A DNA stretch of 41,484 nt from an uncultured Desulfovibrio sp. (GCA_947038175.1 CAMQVJ010000017.1:1-41484); one strand, 5' to 3'; counted from the stretch's first letter, positions 31,988 to 41,005 are shown. Program-made: numbers and translations. Notes: generated by a model from the sequence alone, not told the origin.

Positions 31988-33196
31988 CTAACATGGAAAT
32001 AATTGTTGCATCAGCCCTTTTTTATGTTCTTTAAGGCTTTGTATTTTTTCTGATTGGGCATCAATTTTTTTATCAATGGTAGATAGGCAATCTGCTATTT
32101 TTTCTTGTTCGGGAATCGGAGGGAGGGCAAGTTGTAATTGAGAATAATCTTTAAAATAAATATGGGGTATAGCTCCACCTACAACATAAATTTTTAAATC
32201 TAAAGTAATTAACAAATTATAAAGATATGCTATATCACTTGATTTATTATTTTGTATCATCCCCATTGTTCCGATGAAGTTAGTTTCGCCATTTAACAAC
32301 CGAGTTCTACCTACTCCAGCCCCATCTTTTATTATAGTTATGTACGTATCTTTTGAAGCGTAATTATCAACTCTGCCAACTACAGTATTTGCGTCATACA
32401 ATTCATATTTTCCATTTGCTACTATATCTTTTGTTGATAAACTTGAAGATGTATAATTACAAACATCTCCCAAGGTCTTTTCTTCCCATTCCCCACAGTC
32501 CTTAAACTCGGGAAAGCGGTATTCAGGGATTTTTTGCCCATTTTTTTGGAAAAGTTTTTGCAATAAGCCTTTTTTATATTCTTTGAGCAGGTCAAATTTC
32601 TTTGTGTGTGCATCAATGCTTACATCTACCGAGGAAAGGCAGTCTGCTATTTTTTGTTGTTCGGGTAAGGAAGGGAAAAATGCTATTAGCTTTTTTATTT
32701 GTTCAATATATAAATGAACAACAGCGTCACCTTGCGCAACTTTAGCCAACCCATATTTCAAGTTTCCATTTAAATAGTAACTAAGAAAGACCCCTGAATA
32801 AGACATTCCTCTTACTATATTTATATCACCACCTAAAGCAATATTATCTAATAAAAGACAAGAAGCCGTAGCTATATCAAGTTTTGTTTCCCCCGAAGAA
32901 GGAATCAACACATCATTGTTACGACTAAATTGTAATTGTGTGTCATCTATATTTGTTTTTGAAAAAACTTCATTTATCGTTTCTTTATATTTTGTATAAA
33001 GTTCTCCATAGCGAATACACAAAGTCTGCCCTAAATGATGAATATCGGCTTTAGAAACGCCTTTTCCTTTTAGAAACGTTCCGACAGCTCCCAAAGTCTT
33101 CTCTTCCCATTCCCCACAGTCCTTAAACTCGGGAAAGCGTAAAGCTGGCACATATGCTTTGTGCTTTTCAATAGTTTTTTCAATTTGCTTGGTCAT
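31988..33196 (-). CDS. hsdS: type I restriction-modification system, specificity subunit HsdS
   Basis: A 402-residue specificity subunit with two target-recognition domains (about 20-170 and 225-370), each followed by a conserved helix: LPEQQKIADCLSSVDVSIDAHTKKFDLLKEYKKGLLQKLF and IPEQEKIADCLSTIDKKIDAQSEKIQSLKEHKKGLMQQLF. The two halves recognise the two parts of a split DNA site. Both domains begin with the same FPEFKDCGEWEEKTLG, coded by a 52-base direct repeat. Recombination between such repeats can swap or drop domains. The gene lies 144 bases after hsdR. Confidence 0.95.
   Translation of the reverse strand: MTKQIEKTIEKHKAYVPALRFPEFKDCGEWEEKTLGAVGTFLKGKGVSKADIHHLGQTLCIRYGELYTKYKETINEVFSKTNIDDTQLQFSRNNDVLIPSSGETKLDIATASCLLLDNIALGGDINIVRGMSYSGVFLSYYLNGNLKYGLAKVAQGDAVVHLYIEQIKKLIAFFPSLPEQQKIADCLSSVDVSIDAHTKKFDLLKEYKKGLLQKLFQKNGQKIPEYRFPEFKDCGEWEEKTLGDVCNYTSSSLSTKDIVANGKYELYDANTVVGRVDNYASKDTYITIIKDGAGVGRTRLLNGETNFIGTMGMIQNNKSSDIAYLYNLLITLDLKIYVVGGAIPHIYFKDYSQLQLALPPIPEQEKIADCLSTIDKKIDAQSEKIQSLKEHKKGLMQQLFPC
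32467..32518. repeat. 52-bp direct repeat inside hsdS, copy 1
   Basis: It matches 33088-33139 with only two differences. It encodes the start of the second target-recognition domain on the minus strand. Confidence 0.95.
33088..33139. repeat. 52-bp direct repeat inside hsdS, copy 2
   Basis: Partner of 32467-32518. It encodes the start of the first target-recognition domain. The two copies are 621 bases apart, a multiple of three, so deletion between them would keep the frame. Confidence 0.95.
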
Positions 33197-33232
33197 GGAT
33201 TTCTCAATGCTCTATTATATTAAAGTTTTTGG

Positions 33233-33325
33233 GAGGAGGGGTTTGGGGAGGATACTTTTTGTAAAAAGTTTCCTCCCCAAAAAAAATAAAACAAAAAAAT
33301 AAAACAAAAAAACAAAAAGAAAAAA
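33233..33325 (-). terminator. G/C-ended hairpin and A/T repeats after hsdR
   Basis: On the minus strand an A/T-rich stretch of TTTTA/TTTTG-like units after the hsdR stop leads into a hairpin GGGGAGGAAAC.../...GTATCCTCCCC (about 33252-33285). AAACCCCTCC and CCCAAAAACTTT follow. It has the same build as the elements after dnaB and nifS. It lies between hsdR and hsdS. Confidence 0.6.
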
Positions 33326-33340
33326 ATAAAATCTTACGTA

Positions 33341-36300
33341 TTAGATTTCTTCATAGCCTGAAACCCCTGATATTTCTCTCTCTTCTGTTAGTTGGTACAT
33401 GCTTGCTTTTAGGGCTTTTACCACTTCCACTTCTTTTGCTCCTCGTACTTTCCAATTTAAGCCGAGGGGCATGAGAAGCTCTATGAGTTCTTCCGAGTCT
33501 AGGATGCGTCGAGCGACTGTTTTTTCTACAAAGGGTTTTGTAAGGGAAAAATCAAGCCCAAAGGAATCTGATATTTTTTGAATTTCTTCCCATATTTGAA
33601 TTTGTTTGTAATTTGCAAAGTCTTTTTTTAGGTCGTCCACGCCTTTATTTTTGCCAAAGCTCAAGGTATTAATAAAGCTTGTGATATAATCACGGTCATT
33701 AATAAATTTTGCGTCGGCGTTAATGGCGTTTATGAGATCTTTGCGTGTTTTTTCTGATTCTTCATCATCTTCTGACATGGTGGCAAGAAGTGACATAATA
33801 TAATCATAGTCGATAAGGTTTGAGGCGAAAAGAACAAGCTCATAATCTAGCCCGTTTAAGTCCTCTAAAGTATCTTCTTCGTTATCGCTGTCATCTTGAT
33901 TGCCCTGTCCGTTTTGCTCGTCTTGATTATCGCCTTGCTCGTCTTGTCCGTCGGCATCTTCTGGCTTATCTTCATCACCCGTAGCTGGGATTTCTCGCTG
34001 CCTAACAATTTCCCGAACCATTTCAAGGTATACACCTGAGTAGGCTTGCACTTCGTTTTCAGTAAAAAGATTTTTGAGGTCTTTTTCGTCTTGCTCTGTT
34101 AAATCTGTACGTTGTGAAATTGCCTTCACAAGGGCTCGCATTTCTTTTAAAAGTTCAAGACATTGTATTTTTGCCCTTGTGCCTTTAATATTCATCACTT
34201 GGCCTGGGGTGCAGTTAAGCCCTTGTGCTTCCATGGTGTTTTTGAGTTGGGCTTTTACTATGGTGAGCCTGTCTAAATCAAATTTTGCACCAGCCACAAG
34301 CCATACTGTTTTAGAGCCTTTGCCTTCACGTTCTCCTGAAAAAAGATGCACAGCTTCATCAACTCTTGATTGCAAGTCTTTAAATACTATTATATTGCCA
34401 AAGGGCTTTACTCCATTTAGTATTCTGTTGGTGCGAGAAAAGGCTTGAATAAGCCCATGATAACGCAAATTTTTATCCACATAGAGGGTGTTTAAATATT
34501 TGGAGTCAAAGCCTGTTAAAAGCATATCCACCACAATGACAATATCTATTTTGTCTTTATGGGGTACATCTTTATTGGGGTATTTTTGATTTTTAATGCG
34601 TATTTGCACATCTTTATAATAATCATCAAAGTCAGAAACGCTTTTATTTGTTCCATACTGTGCGTTATAATCGTCAATTATATCTATAAGGGCTTGCTTC
34701 TTTATGGAGCGCTCTACTGGTGAAACGTCATAGTCTGCACGCTCTTGTGCTAAATCTTCTTGAAACTGCTTTATATCGGCACTTTCTGCGGGAGGAGAAA
34801 ATACACAACAAATATTTAATGGATTTTCGGCTTCTTTTTGCTGTTCTTTAAAAAGATTATAATATTCAATGGCGTCATTAATGGAATTTGTTGCTAAAAT
34901 CGCATTAAATTGTCTTTCTGCTGTGCTTTTATTGTGGTTTTGCAAAATAGATTTAACTATGGCAGGCTTGGAAATCATGGAGGGGGGGAGTATATCCACT
35001 CCTACACCATACACACATTCGCCCCTTGATGCGCCATAATATTCCACACGAAAAGGAAGAACATTTTTATCTTCAATGGCATGGGTTATGGTATAGCAAT
35101 GCAATTCATTTATAAAAACTTCTGCCGTAGTTGTGCTTTTTTCTTCACCTGTTTCTGCTAAGTGTTTGAGCCAACCTGTTGAGGCATTTTCTTTAAAAAT
35201 TGGCGTTCCCGTAAAACCAAACATTTGAGCTTTTAGAAAAAATTCTTTGATTGCTTTATGGTTTTCACCAAACTGTGAGCGGTGACATTCATCAAAAATA
35301 AAAACAATACGCTTATTTTGTAATTCTTTCAATTTCTCGGCATAGCTTGTGCCATCTTTTTGTTTTTTTGTTGCATCAAGGGCGATGCCAAGCTTTTGAA
35401 TGGTGGTTACTATTACTTTATCGCTATAGCTTGTGGAAATAAGGCGATTAACAAGGGTTTTTGTGTCGGTATTTTCTTCAACACAATTGGGCTGAAATTG
35501 GTTAAATTCCTTGCGGGTTTGCTCGTCCAAATCTTTGCGGTCTACCACAAAAAGGCATTTATGGATATTTTCATTTTCTTTTAGAAGTGTGGACGTTTTA
35601 AACGATGTTAAGGTTTTTCCGCTGCCTGTTGTGTGCCACACAAAGCCATTACCTCTATTTTCTTCAATGGCGGCGAGTATATTCTTTACCGCATACACTT
35701 GATAGGGGCGCATCATGAGCAGTTTTTGTTCTGTTTCTACAAATGCCATATAACGGCAAATTGTTTCATGTAAAAAGCTACAAGTCAAAAATTGTTCGGT
35801 AAATTCATCTAAGTGATTTACTTTAGCGTTGTCTTGATTGGCAAAACGACAGGTGGGCAAAAAGCTTTCTTCCGCACCAAAATTAAAATGATTTATGTCG
35901 TTATTAGCAAAATAAAAAGTGCTAGATTGATTGGAAACAATAAAAAATTGCATAAAACACAAAATACTATTCGTATAACCATTTGCAGGGTCATGCTTAT
36001 ATTTAACAATTTGTTCCATTGCTTGGCGTGGAGAGACATCTAAACTTTTTAGCTCGATTTGCACCAAAGGAAGACCATTTATGAGAATAAGCACATCATA
36101 ACGATGATAAGAGCTTGCTGTTTTGCTATGTTGCTGACGCACCACCTCGAACGTGTTTTTGCACCAGTTTTTTGTGTCTAACAATATAAAGTTTAGGGGC
36201 GTGCCGTCTTCTCGTTCAAAGTCCGTTCTTGCACGTAGGAGTTTAGCGTTTCTAAAAACATCAGAGCTTATTAATTGCTCTAAAAGGCGATTAAATTCGT

Positions 36301-36448
36301 TATCGGTGAGCTCAACCTTATTGAGAGCATTAAATTTTGCACGAAAATTATTATTTCTATCTTTATCGGTGCTTAGGTCATCACGATAAACATATTGTTG
36401 ACCTTCAAGCTTGTGGATAAAATCCATTTCAATGTCATGCTCTATCAT
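33341..36448 (-). CDS. hsdR: type I restriction-modification system, endonuclease subunit HsdR
   Basis: A 1035-residue motor/nuclease subunit. The N-terminal nuclease domain has the D-EXK pattern (D118, then E132-L-K134 in LVQIELKSL). The helicase part has Walker A TTGSGKTLTSF at about 274-284, the DECH box (FIFDECHRSQFG), FGFTGTPIF and the late motif VDMLLTGFDSKYLNTLYVDK. An acidic, glutamine/asparagine-rich insert (EDKPEDADGQDEQGDNQDEQ and onward) at about 835-880 looks like a flexible linker of low complexity. It is transcribed from its own promoter and is followed by hsdS. Confidence 0.96.
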   Translation of the reverse strand: MIEHDIEMDFIHKLEGQQYVYRDDLSTDKDRNNNFRAKFNALNKVELTDNEFNRLLEQLISSDVFRNAKLLRARTDFEREDGTPLNFILLDTKNWCKNTFEVVRQQHSKTASSYHRYDVLILINGLPLVQIELKSLDVSPRQAMEQIVKYKHDPANGYTNSILCFMQFFIVSNQSSTFYFANNDINHFNFGAEESFLPTCRFANQDNAKVNHLDEFTEQFLTCSFLHETICRYMAFVETEQKLLMMRPYQVYAVKNILAAIEENRGNGFVWHTTGSGKTLTSFKTSTLLKENENIHKCLFVVDRKDLDEQTRKEFNQFQPNCVEENTDTKTLVNRLISTSYSDKVIVTTIQKLGIALDATKKQKDGTSYAEKLKELQNKRIVFIFDECHRSQFGENHKAIKEFFLKAQMFGFTGTPIFKENASTGWLKHLAETGEEKSTTTAEVFINELHCYTITHAIEDKNVLPFRVEYYGASRGECVYGVGVDILPPSMISKPAIVKSILQNHNKSTAERQFNAILATNSINDAIEYYNLFKEQQKEAENPLNICCVFSPPAESADIKQFQEDLAQERADYDVSPVERSIKKQALIDIIDDYNAQYGTNKSVSDFDDYYKDVQIRIKNQKYPNKDVPHKDKIDIVIVVDMLLTGFDSKYLNTLYVDKNLRYHGLIQAFSRTNRILNGVKPFGNIIVFKDLQSRVDEAVHLFSGEREGKGSKTVWLVAGAKFDLDRLTIVKAQLKNTMEAQGLNCTPGQVMNIKGTRAKIQCLELLKEMRALVKAISQRTDLTEQDEKDLKNLFTENEVQAYSGVYLEMVREIVRQREIPATGDEDKPEDADGQDEQGDNQDEQNGQGNQDDSDNEEDTLEDLNGLDYELVLFASNLIDYDYIMSLLATMSEDDEESEKTRKDLINAINADAKFINDRDYITSFINTLSFGKNKGVDDLKKDFANYKQIQIWEEIQKISDSFGLDFSLTKPFVEKTVARRILDSEELIELLMPLGLNWKVRGAKEVEVVKALKASMYQLTEEREISGVSGYEEI

Positions 36449-36477
36449 GGCTATTCCTACCTATATTATATAGATAA

Positions 36478-36506
36478 ATAATAGGAGAAAAAGGGCAAAT
36501 TGTAAA
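36478..36506 (-). promoter_or_regulatory. hsdR promoter
   Basis: On the minus strand TTTACA (36506-36501), an exact 17-base spacer and TATATT (36483-36478) form a good sigma-70 promoter about 23 bases before the hsdR ribosome binding region (GTAGGAATAGCC then ATG). Confidence 0.75.
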
Positions 36507-36530
36507 GAATTATTAGAAAAACGAGAGGAG

Positions 36531-36607
36531 GGCTTGCAGTGATTGCAAGCCTTTTTCTTTTCTTTTCTTTTATTTTCTTTATTTTCGTTTCGTTTCTTTT
36601 CTTTCAT
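36531..36607. repeat. hairpin plus TTTTC-type repeat tract upstream of hsdR
   Basis: GGCTTGCA (36531-36538) pairs with TGCAAGCC (36544-36551). It is followed on the plus strand by a tract of about 55 bases made of TTTTC, TTTTA and TTTCG units. On the plus strand it has the form of a terminator, but no plus-strand gene precedes it. On the minus strand it lies just upstream of the hsdR promoter. Confidence 0.7.
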
Positions 36608-36807
36608 GCTTTTGTGAATCAAATGCAAATGTATAATGTTGAATGCACATATTGCAAATGTTGATATTCTACTATACACTTTATTTAATACATTGATTTT
36701 GTGGAAAACACAGCGTCTCATACACTCATTACAAGAGAAAAAGAACATTATATCATTGGTATCAATGGAATTTTTCCGAACAAGGTTCGCTAGACATTGA
36801 AAATCAC

Positions 36808-36855
36808 AAATCCTCCTTTCCCGAAAAAAGGGATGTAATAACGGGGAGGATTTTT
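36808..36855 (+). promoter_or_regulatory. terminator-like leader structure before the NhaC-type gene
   Basis: AAATCCTCC (36809-36817) pairs with GGAGGATTT (about 36845-36853), with an inner TTCCC/GGGA pairing and TTTTTGTTTT after the stem. No plus-strand gene lies upstream to terminate. The structure therefore either stops stray transcripts or works as an attenuator for the antiporter about 115 bases further on. I do not recognise a known riboswitch. Confidence 0.4.
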
Positions 36856-36969
36856 GTTTTATAAGGAATAGTGTAAAAGGCAGCTTTTCTTTCTAATGGT
36901 AGGCATAATAATGCTTGAAAGATAAGTAACTAAAAGGACTAGTAAAACAATCTAACGAAAGGAGCCTCA

Positions 36970-38409
36970 ATGAATAGTCACAATAACGATGCTTTACACC
37001 ATGAAATGCCAACGCAACAAAAAACGCTTGATATGTATGGTGGTATTTGGGGAGCGCTTGTGCCGCTTCTTCTTTTAGTAGGTGGTCTCATTTGGCTTTC
37101 AGTGGCAGAAATGGGAGGCACAAAACCTTTTTGGGCTTGTGCTTGGATTGCTCTTGCATTTGGGCTTTTTTTGGCGAGAGATAAATCAGGATACTGTGAA
37201 GCAGCAATGCGTGGTATTTCTGATAAAACTGGTGTCATTATTGTTTGCGCTTGGTTATTTGCAGGCGTATTTGGTAAAATAATGTCTGCTGGCGGTCTTG
37301 TTAGTGGGCTCTTATGGTTTGGTATGACCATTGAAGCGCAAGGTTCTATTTTCACCTTTACAGTATTTATTATTGCCATGCTCTTTGCTTTAGGAACAGG
37401 ATCAAGCACAGGAACATGTATTGCATTAGCTCCTGTTTTATATCCTGCTGGTTATTTTCTAGGTTCTGACCCTGCACTTTTAGCCGTTGCTATTCTTTCA
37501 GGGGCTGCCTTTGGGGATAATTTAGCGCCTATTTCTGATACAACCATCGTTTCTGCTTACACACAAGAGGCTGACATGAGGGATGTTGTGCGTAGCCGTT
37601 TCCCTCTTGCTATTATCGCTGCTATCAGTGCTGGCATTATTTTTCTTATTTTTGGTGGCGGCGGCGAATTGCAATCTTTACCAGCAATCCAAGCTCAAAT
37701 GAATCCTATGGGATTATTTATGATGATTCCACTTGCTATTGTTGTTATCGCGGCTTTGTGCAAACGTCATATTATCGAATCACTCATTTATGGTAACGTG
37801 AGTGCTGTTATTATTGGGATAATCATTGGCACACTTGACCTTTCTGCTGTATTTAGTATTCCTGCTGCTCGTGGTATTTCTACTGGACTTATTGAAGATG
37901 GTATTAATAGCGTTGTTGGTGCTATTATCTTTGCTATTCTTATTCTTGCGGTTACGCAAATTCTTGTGGAAAGTGGCATCATGGTTCGCATACTCAAATT
38001 TGCAGAAAGCACCATGATTCGTACCGTTCGCCAAGCAGAACTCTTTATTATTGGCGTTACTATTTTGGTTTCTGTGCCTATTTCTGCCAACGCTCCAGCT
38101 GAACTATTAGTTGGGCCTTCCTTAGTGAAACCAGTAGGTAAGAAATTTAATCTGGCCCCTGCAAGACGTGCGAACCTTATGGACTGTGCCGTTTGTACTA
38201 TATTCTTTATCTTGCCGTGGCATATTGCCGTAGCGGCTTGGTATACGGCTATCGTTGCAACCGCAGAATCATACGGAATACCTGCACCATCAATCAGTGC
38301 AGCGCTTTATAACCCTTATTCATGGACGCTTTTTGTTGTTCTTATTTTCTCTGCCGTTACTGGTTGGAACAGAAAATATGAAACAAGCCCTGCTAAAGAA
38401 GCTGCATAA
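36970..38409 (+). CDS. NhaC-type Na+/H+ antiporter family protein
   Basis: A 479-residue inner-membrane protein of about 11-12 helices. It has the NhaC-family signatures SGAAFGDNLAPISDTTIVSA at about 178-197 and FALGTGSSTGTCIALAPVLYP in the preceding helix pair. Members exchange sodium for protons or, in some branches, carry organic acids or amino acids. The C-terminal half shows the matching repeat (VSVPISANAPAELLVGPSLVKP). GGAGCC precedes the ATG. It is a single-gene unit with a terminator-like structure upstream and a terminator downstream. No substrate-specific neighbour helps to narrow the role. Confidence 0.85.
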   Translation: MNSHNNDALHHEMPTQQKTLDMYGGIWGALVPLLLLVGGLIWLSVAEMGGTKPFWACAWIALAFGLFLARDKSGYCEAAMRGISDKTGVIIVCAWLFAGVFGKIMSAGGLVSGLLWFGMTIEAQGSIFTFTVFIIAMLFALGTGSSTGTCIALAPVLYPAGYFLGSDPALLAVAILSGAAFGDNLAPISDTTIVSAYTQEADMRDVVRSRFPLAIIAAISAGIIFLIFGGGGELQSLPAIQAQMNPMGLFMMIPLAIVVIAALCKRHIIESLIYGNVSAVIIGIIIGTLDLSAVFSIPAARGISTGLIEDGINSVVGAIIFAILILAVTQILVESGIMVRILKFAESTMIRTVRQAELFIIGVTILVSVPISANAPAELLVGPSLVKPVGKKFNLAPARRANLMDCAVCTIFFILPWHIAVAAWYTAIVATAESYGIPAPSISAALYNPYSWTLFVVLIFSAVTGWNRKYETSPAKEAA

Positions 38410-38434
38410 ATATAACAAGTTGAAATAATGAAAT

Positions 38435-38465
38435 AAAAGTCAGGCATGGTGAATGTCTGACTTTT
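38435..38465 (+). terminator. terminator after the NhaC-type gene
   Basis: A 13-bp stem (38435-38447 with 38453-38465, arms AAAAGTCAGGCAT and ATGTCTGACTTTT with a wobble) is followed by ATTTTTTAA. The rest of the gap to 38755 holds no gene I can see. Confidence 0.88.
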
Positions 38466-38755
38466 ATTTTTTAACAAAAAGAGCTGCAAAAAATATGAAT
38501 TATATGCTTTGAAATAGAATACGTATTCCACCTATTCCCTACCCGTCTGCTATGAACATATATTTCAAAGGCGTTCTACTTCTCATAAAAGGACAAAGCT
38601 ATCTATTTTTTTAGTGTCTTACAAAAAACCTTTTTGTTTACTTTTTTTATGTTCTAATTTACTCTCTAATAAGGTTACCTTTCTAGACTATATTGTAATT
38701 TTTAGTTATTCGAATTATCTTATGCATAAAGAACATTTTAGAATAGGAGCTCAAA

Positions 38756-39973
38756 ATGGCTAATAAAGTCAGCTTGCCAACCAAAATGGCTATCGGTTTA
38801 GTTTTAGGATTATGTGTCGGTGCTGCTTTTTCAACGGCAGGATGGGATGGTTCATGGTTTAAACCCATAGGACAAGTTTTTATTAATTTAGTCCGCATGC
38901 TTGTTGTCCCTTTGGTGTTTTTTACTTTAGTAGCTGGTGCTGCAAGTATTGCCGACATTTCAAAACTCGGACGTGTAGCATTAAAAACTATGGTTTTTTA
39001 TTTGCTAACAACTGCTCTAGCCATTTCCATTGCGCTTATTCTTGCAAACTTTTTTGAGCCTGGCGTAGGACTGAATATTGTAACTGAAGGCATACAATAT
39101 AAACAAGTGGCTCCACCTAGCATAAGCTCTGTTTTAATTAATATTATCCCCATAAACCCTATGCAAGCTTTAGCAACGGGTAATATGCTGCAAATAATCT
39201 TTTTTGCTATATTACTAGGGTTTACCCTTAGCACACTCGGCGATTTTGCTAAGCCCATGACAAAAATTATAGATGTTATGGCAGAAGTCATGATTAAAAT
39301 GACTGGTTATGTCATGGTTTATGCCCCTATCGGGATTTTTGGACTCATGGCGTACACAGTAAGCATGTACGGACTTGAGGTTCTACTGCCACTAGCAAAA
39401 CTTATCTTAGTTATGTACATAGCGTCACTTGCACAAATTTTATTGGTATATTTACCTTGCATGCGCTTTTGTGGCATTTCACCATTGCAATTTATCAAGG
39501 GCCTAGCTAGTCCCCTCATCATTGCATTCTCTACTTGCTCAAGCGCCGCAGCATTATCTTCAAACTTACAAAGCTCACAACGACTTGGAGCTTCTAAAAC
39601 AGTCTCAAGCTTTTCCATTCCTCTTGGTAACACCATCAATATGGACGGTGCCGCTATTTATATGGGCGTTGCCGCTGTCTTTGCTGCTGAAATCTATGGA
39701 ATTCCACTCCCCTTAGACAAGCAACTCACCATAGTGCTTCTCGCTGTTCTTGCCTCCATTGGCTCCATGGGAGTTCCTGGTGCAGCCCTTATCATGGTAA
39801 CCATGGTATTCGCACAAGTTGGTATTCCACTTGAAGCCATCGCCCTCATTGCAGGTGTTGACCGCATAATGGACATGGCTCGTACAACAATCAACGTTCT
39901 AGGCGACGCCACAGCCGCCATATTCGTTACAAAACTTGAAGGCGAATTAGTACCCCCAAAAGAAGATGCATAA
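38756..39973 (+). CDS. dicarboxylate/amino acid:cation symporter (DAACS family)
   Basis: A 405-residue glutamate/dicarboxylate carrier of the GltPh/DctA fold. The marks are RMLVVPLVFFTLVAG (helix 2), the serine-rich hairpin HP1 FSTCSSAAALSSNLQ (about 259-273), the helix 7 motif NTINMDGAAIYMG (NMDG, the sodium site) and HP2 SIGSMGVPGAALIM. The late helix has DRIMDMARTTINVLGDATAA, whose R-T-N pattern binds the substrate carboxylates. Whether it takes C4-dicarboxylates or acidic or neutral amino acids cannot be decided from this. AGGAGC precedes the ATG. It is a single-gene unit. Confidence 0.93.
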   Translation: MANKVSLPTKMAIGLVLGLCVGAAFSTAGWDGSWFKPIGQVFINLVRMLVVPLVFFTLVAGAASIADISKLGRVALKTMVFYLLTTALAISIALILANFFEPGVGLNIVTEGIQYKQVAPPSISSVLINIIPINPMQALATGNMLQIIFFAILLGFTLSTLGDFAKPMTKIIDVMAEVMIKMTGYVMVYAPIGIFGLMAYTVSMYGLEVLLPLAKLILVMYIASLAQILLVYLPCMRFCGISPLQFIKGLASPLIIAFSTCSSAAALSSNLQSSQRLGASKTVSSFSIPLGNTINMDGAAIYMGVAAVFAAEIYGIPLPLDKQLTIVLLAVLASIGSMGVPGAALIMVTMVFAQVGIPLEAIALIAGVDRIMDMARTTINVLGDATAAIFVTKLEGELVPPKEDA

Positions 39974-39989
39974 CGTAAACGATAGATGA

Positions 39990-40088
39990 TTTTTTTGGAT
40001 TTTGGGATTTATTAGTTTTCTTGGATTTTTGGGATTTGGGATTTTGGATTTTGGATTTTGGATTTTTCTGGGGGGATGATCCCCCCAG
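39990..40088. repeat. GGATTTT tandem tract and G6/C6 hairpin after the symporter gene
   Basis: Variants of GGATTTT (7 bp, several units exact at about 40030-40066) lead into CTGGGGGGAT-G-ATCCCCCCAG (40068-40088). It is another member of the tandem-repeat-plus-G/C-hairpin family of this genome. Confidence 0.8.
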
Positions 40089-40104
40089 ACCCCGCATATA
40101 AGTC

Positions 40105-40153
40105 TTAACAAAATAAGCTCAGCGTTTTAATAACGTTGAGCTTATTTTGTTAA
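40105..40153 (+). terminator. 22-bp inverted repeat after the symporter gene
   Basis: The arm 40105-40126 (starting TTAACAAAATAAGCTCA) pairs with 40132-40153, with one wobble and a five-base loop. It is very stable and likely the real terminator of the symporter transcript. I see no gene in the 39974-40432 gap. Confidence 0.8.
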
Positions 40154-40230
40154 CATAGTGAAGGGATGGGGAATTGAATTTAGTGAACAACAATCTTATT
40201 TTATTTAGGTAAAAGTATATGTTTGGATTC

Positions 40231-40261
40231 TGTTAAGGTCTTGCGTACGGACGGGGGGGAA
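40231..40261. repeat. 31-bp direct repeat, left of the Phd/ParE pair
   Basis: TGTTAAGGTCTTGCGTACGG followed by ACG7AA. It matches 41006-41036 at about 26 of 31 positions. The pair brackets the toxin-antitoxin genes. Confidence 0.7.
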
Positions 40262-40367
40262 GGGTAAATATTATTTATTAATCTTGCTTAGGCTATATTT
40301 CTATCTCAATCTAAAAATGTGTGAAGCATTTGACTTTATAACCAAATAACATAGCTGAATGAAACAT

Positions 40368-40395
40368 GCTGTAAATTTACAGTTGAATTTTACAG
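40368..40395 (+). promoter_or_regulatory. candidate operator of the Phd/ParE operon
   Basis: The perfect palindrome CTGTAAATTTACAG (40369-40382) is followed at once by another half-site, TTTTACAGC (40387-40395). This is placed 38-65 bases before the antitoxin start, where Phd/YefM-type repressors usually bind. Confidence 0.65.
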
Positions 40396-40432
40396 CAAAA
40401 AGTTTTATTCTTTTGAAAAGAAGGAAGCACTT

Positions 40433-40681
40433 ATGCCAAATATCAGACCAATCTCAGACCTACGGTCATATACAAAAGTTTTGAACACCGTTTCAAGCGG
40501 AGAACCCCTTTTTCTAACCAAAAATGGAAGGGGACAATTTGCTGTTTTGGATATGGCTGACTATGAAAAAATGACAGATTCCCTCAAGTTACTCACCAAA
40601 CTTGCAGAAGGTGAACAATCAGCTAAAAGCGAAGGGTGGACTTCATTAGATGATGTTTCAAAAATTATAGGAGATGCGTAA
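40433..40681 (+). CDS. Phd/YefM-family antitoxin
   Basis: An 82-residue antitoxin. The N-terminal Phd/YefM fold is clear (IRPISDLRSYTKVLNTVSSGEPLFLTKNGRGQFAVLDMADYEKM, residues 4-47). The C-terminal tail (about 55-82) would wrap the toxin. It probably also represses its own operon through the palindrome upstream. Its stop codon is immediately followed by the toxin's start. Confidence 0.93.
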   Translation: MPNIRPISDLRSYTKVLNTVSSGEPLFLTKNGRGQFAVLDMADYEKMTDSLKLLTKLAEGEQSAKSEGWTSLDDVSKIIGDA

Positions 40682-40990
40682 TTGCATAAAATTAAATTAT
40701 CTCCTCTGTCTGTAAATGACCTCATAGAAATCAAAAAATATATTACAGCAGAATTTAATGATAAACATGCAGCACAGCGAATCACATCACACATCTTAGC
40801 TAGAGTTGAAGAGTTAAAAAACTTCCCTCTACTAGGTGAAGCACTTGAGCATAAAATAAATGTTCCTACAAACTATCGCTATTTAGTGTGTGAAAATTAC
40901 TTGGTTTTTTATAGAGTTGAGAACAATGAAATCTGCATAATTCGTATTCTCTATGCTAAAAGCGATTACCTAAGCACATTATTTATATAA
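40682..40990 (+). CDS. ParE/RelE-superfamily toxin
   Basis: A 102-residue toxin of the RelE/ParE fold, with an N-terminal LSPLSVNDLIEIKKYITAEF helix pair, the FPLLGEAL turn and the strand region YRYLVCENYLVFYRVENNEICIIRILYAKSDY. ParE members poison gyrase and RelE members cut mRNA. The sequence is closer to the ParE look, but this is not certain. The start is a TTG directly after the antitoxin's stop, which suggests low, coupled translation. The frame is intact. Confidence 0.9.
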   Translation: MHKIKLSPLSVNDLIEIKKYITAEFNDKHAAQRITSHILARVEELKNFPLLGEALEHKINVPTNYRYLVCENYLVFYRVENNEICIIRILYAKSDYLSTLFI

Positions 40991-41005
40991 ATATTTTATT
41001 ATTTT

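Noticed and set aside
36461..36748. 95-codon minus-strand ORF upstream of hsdR
   Set aside because: The product is mostly lysine/glutamate repeats from the TTTTC tract. The hsdR promoter lies inside it.
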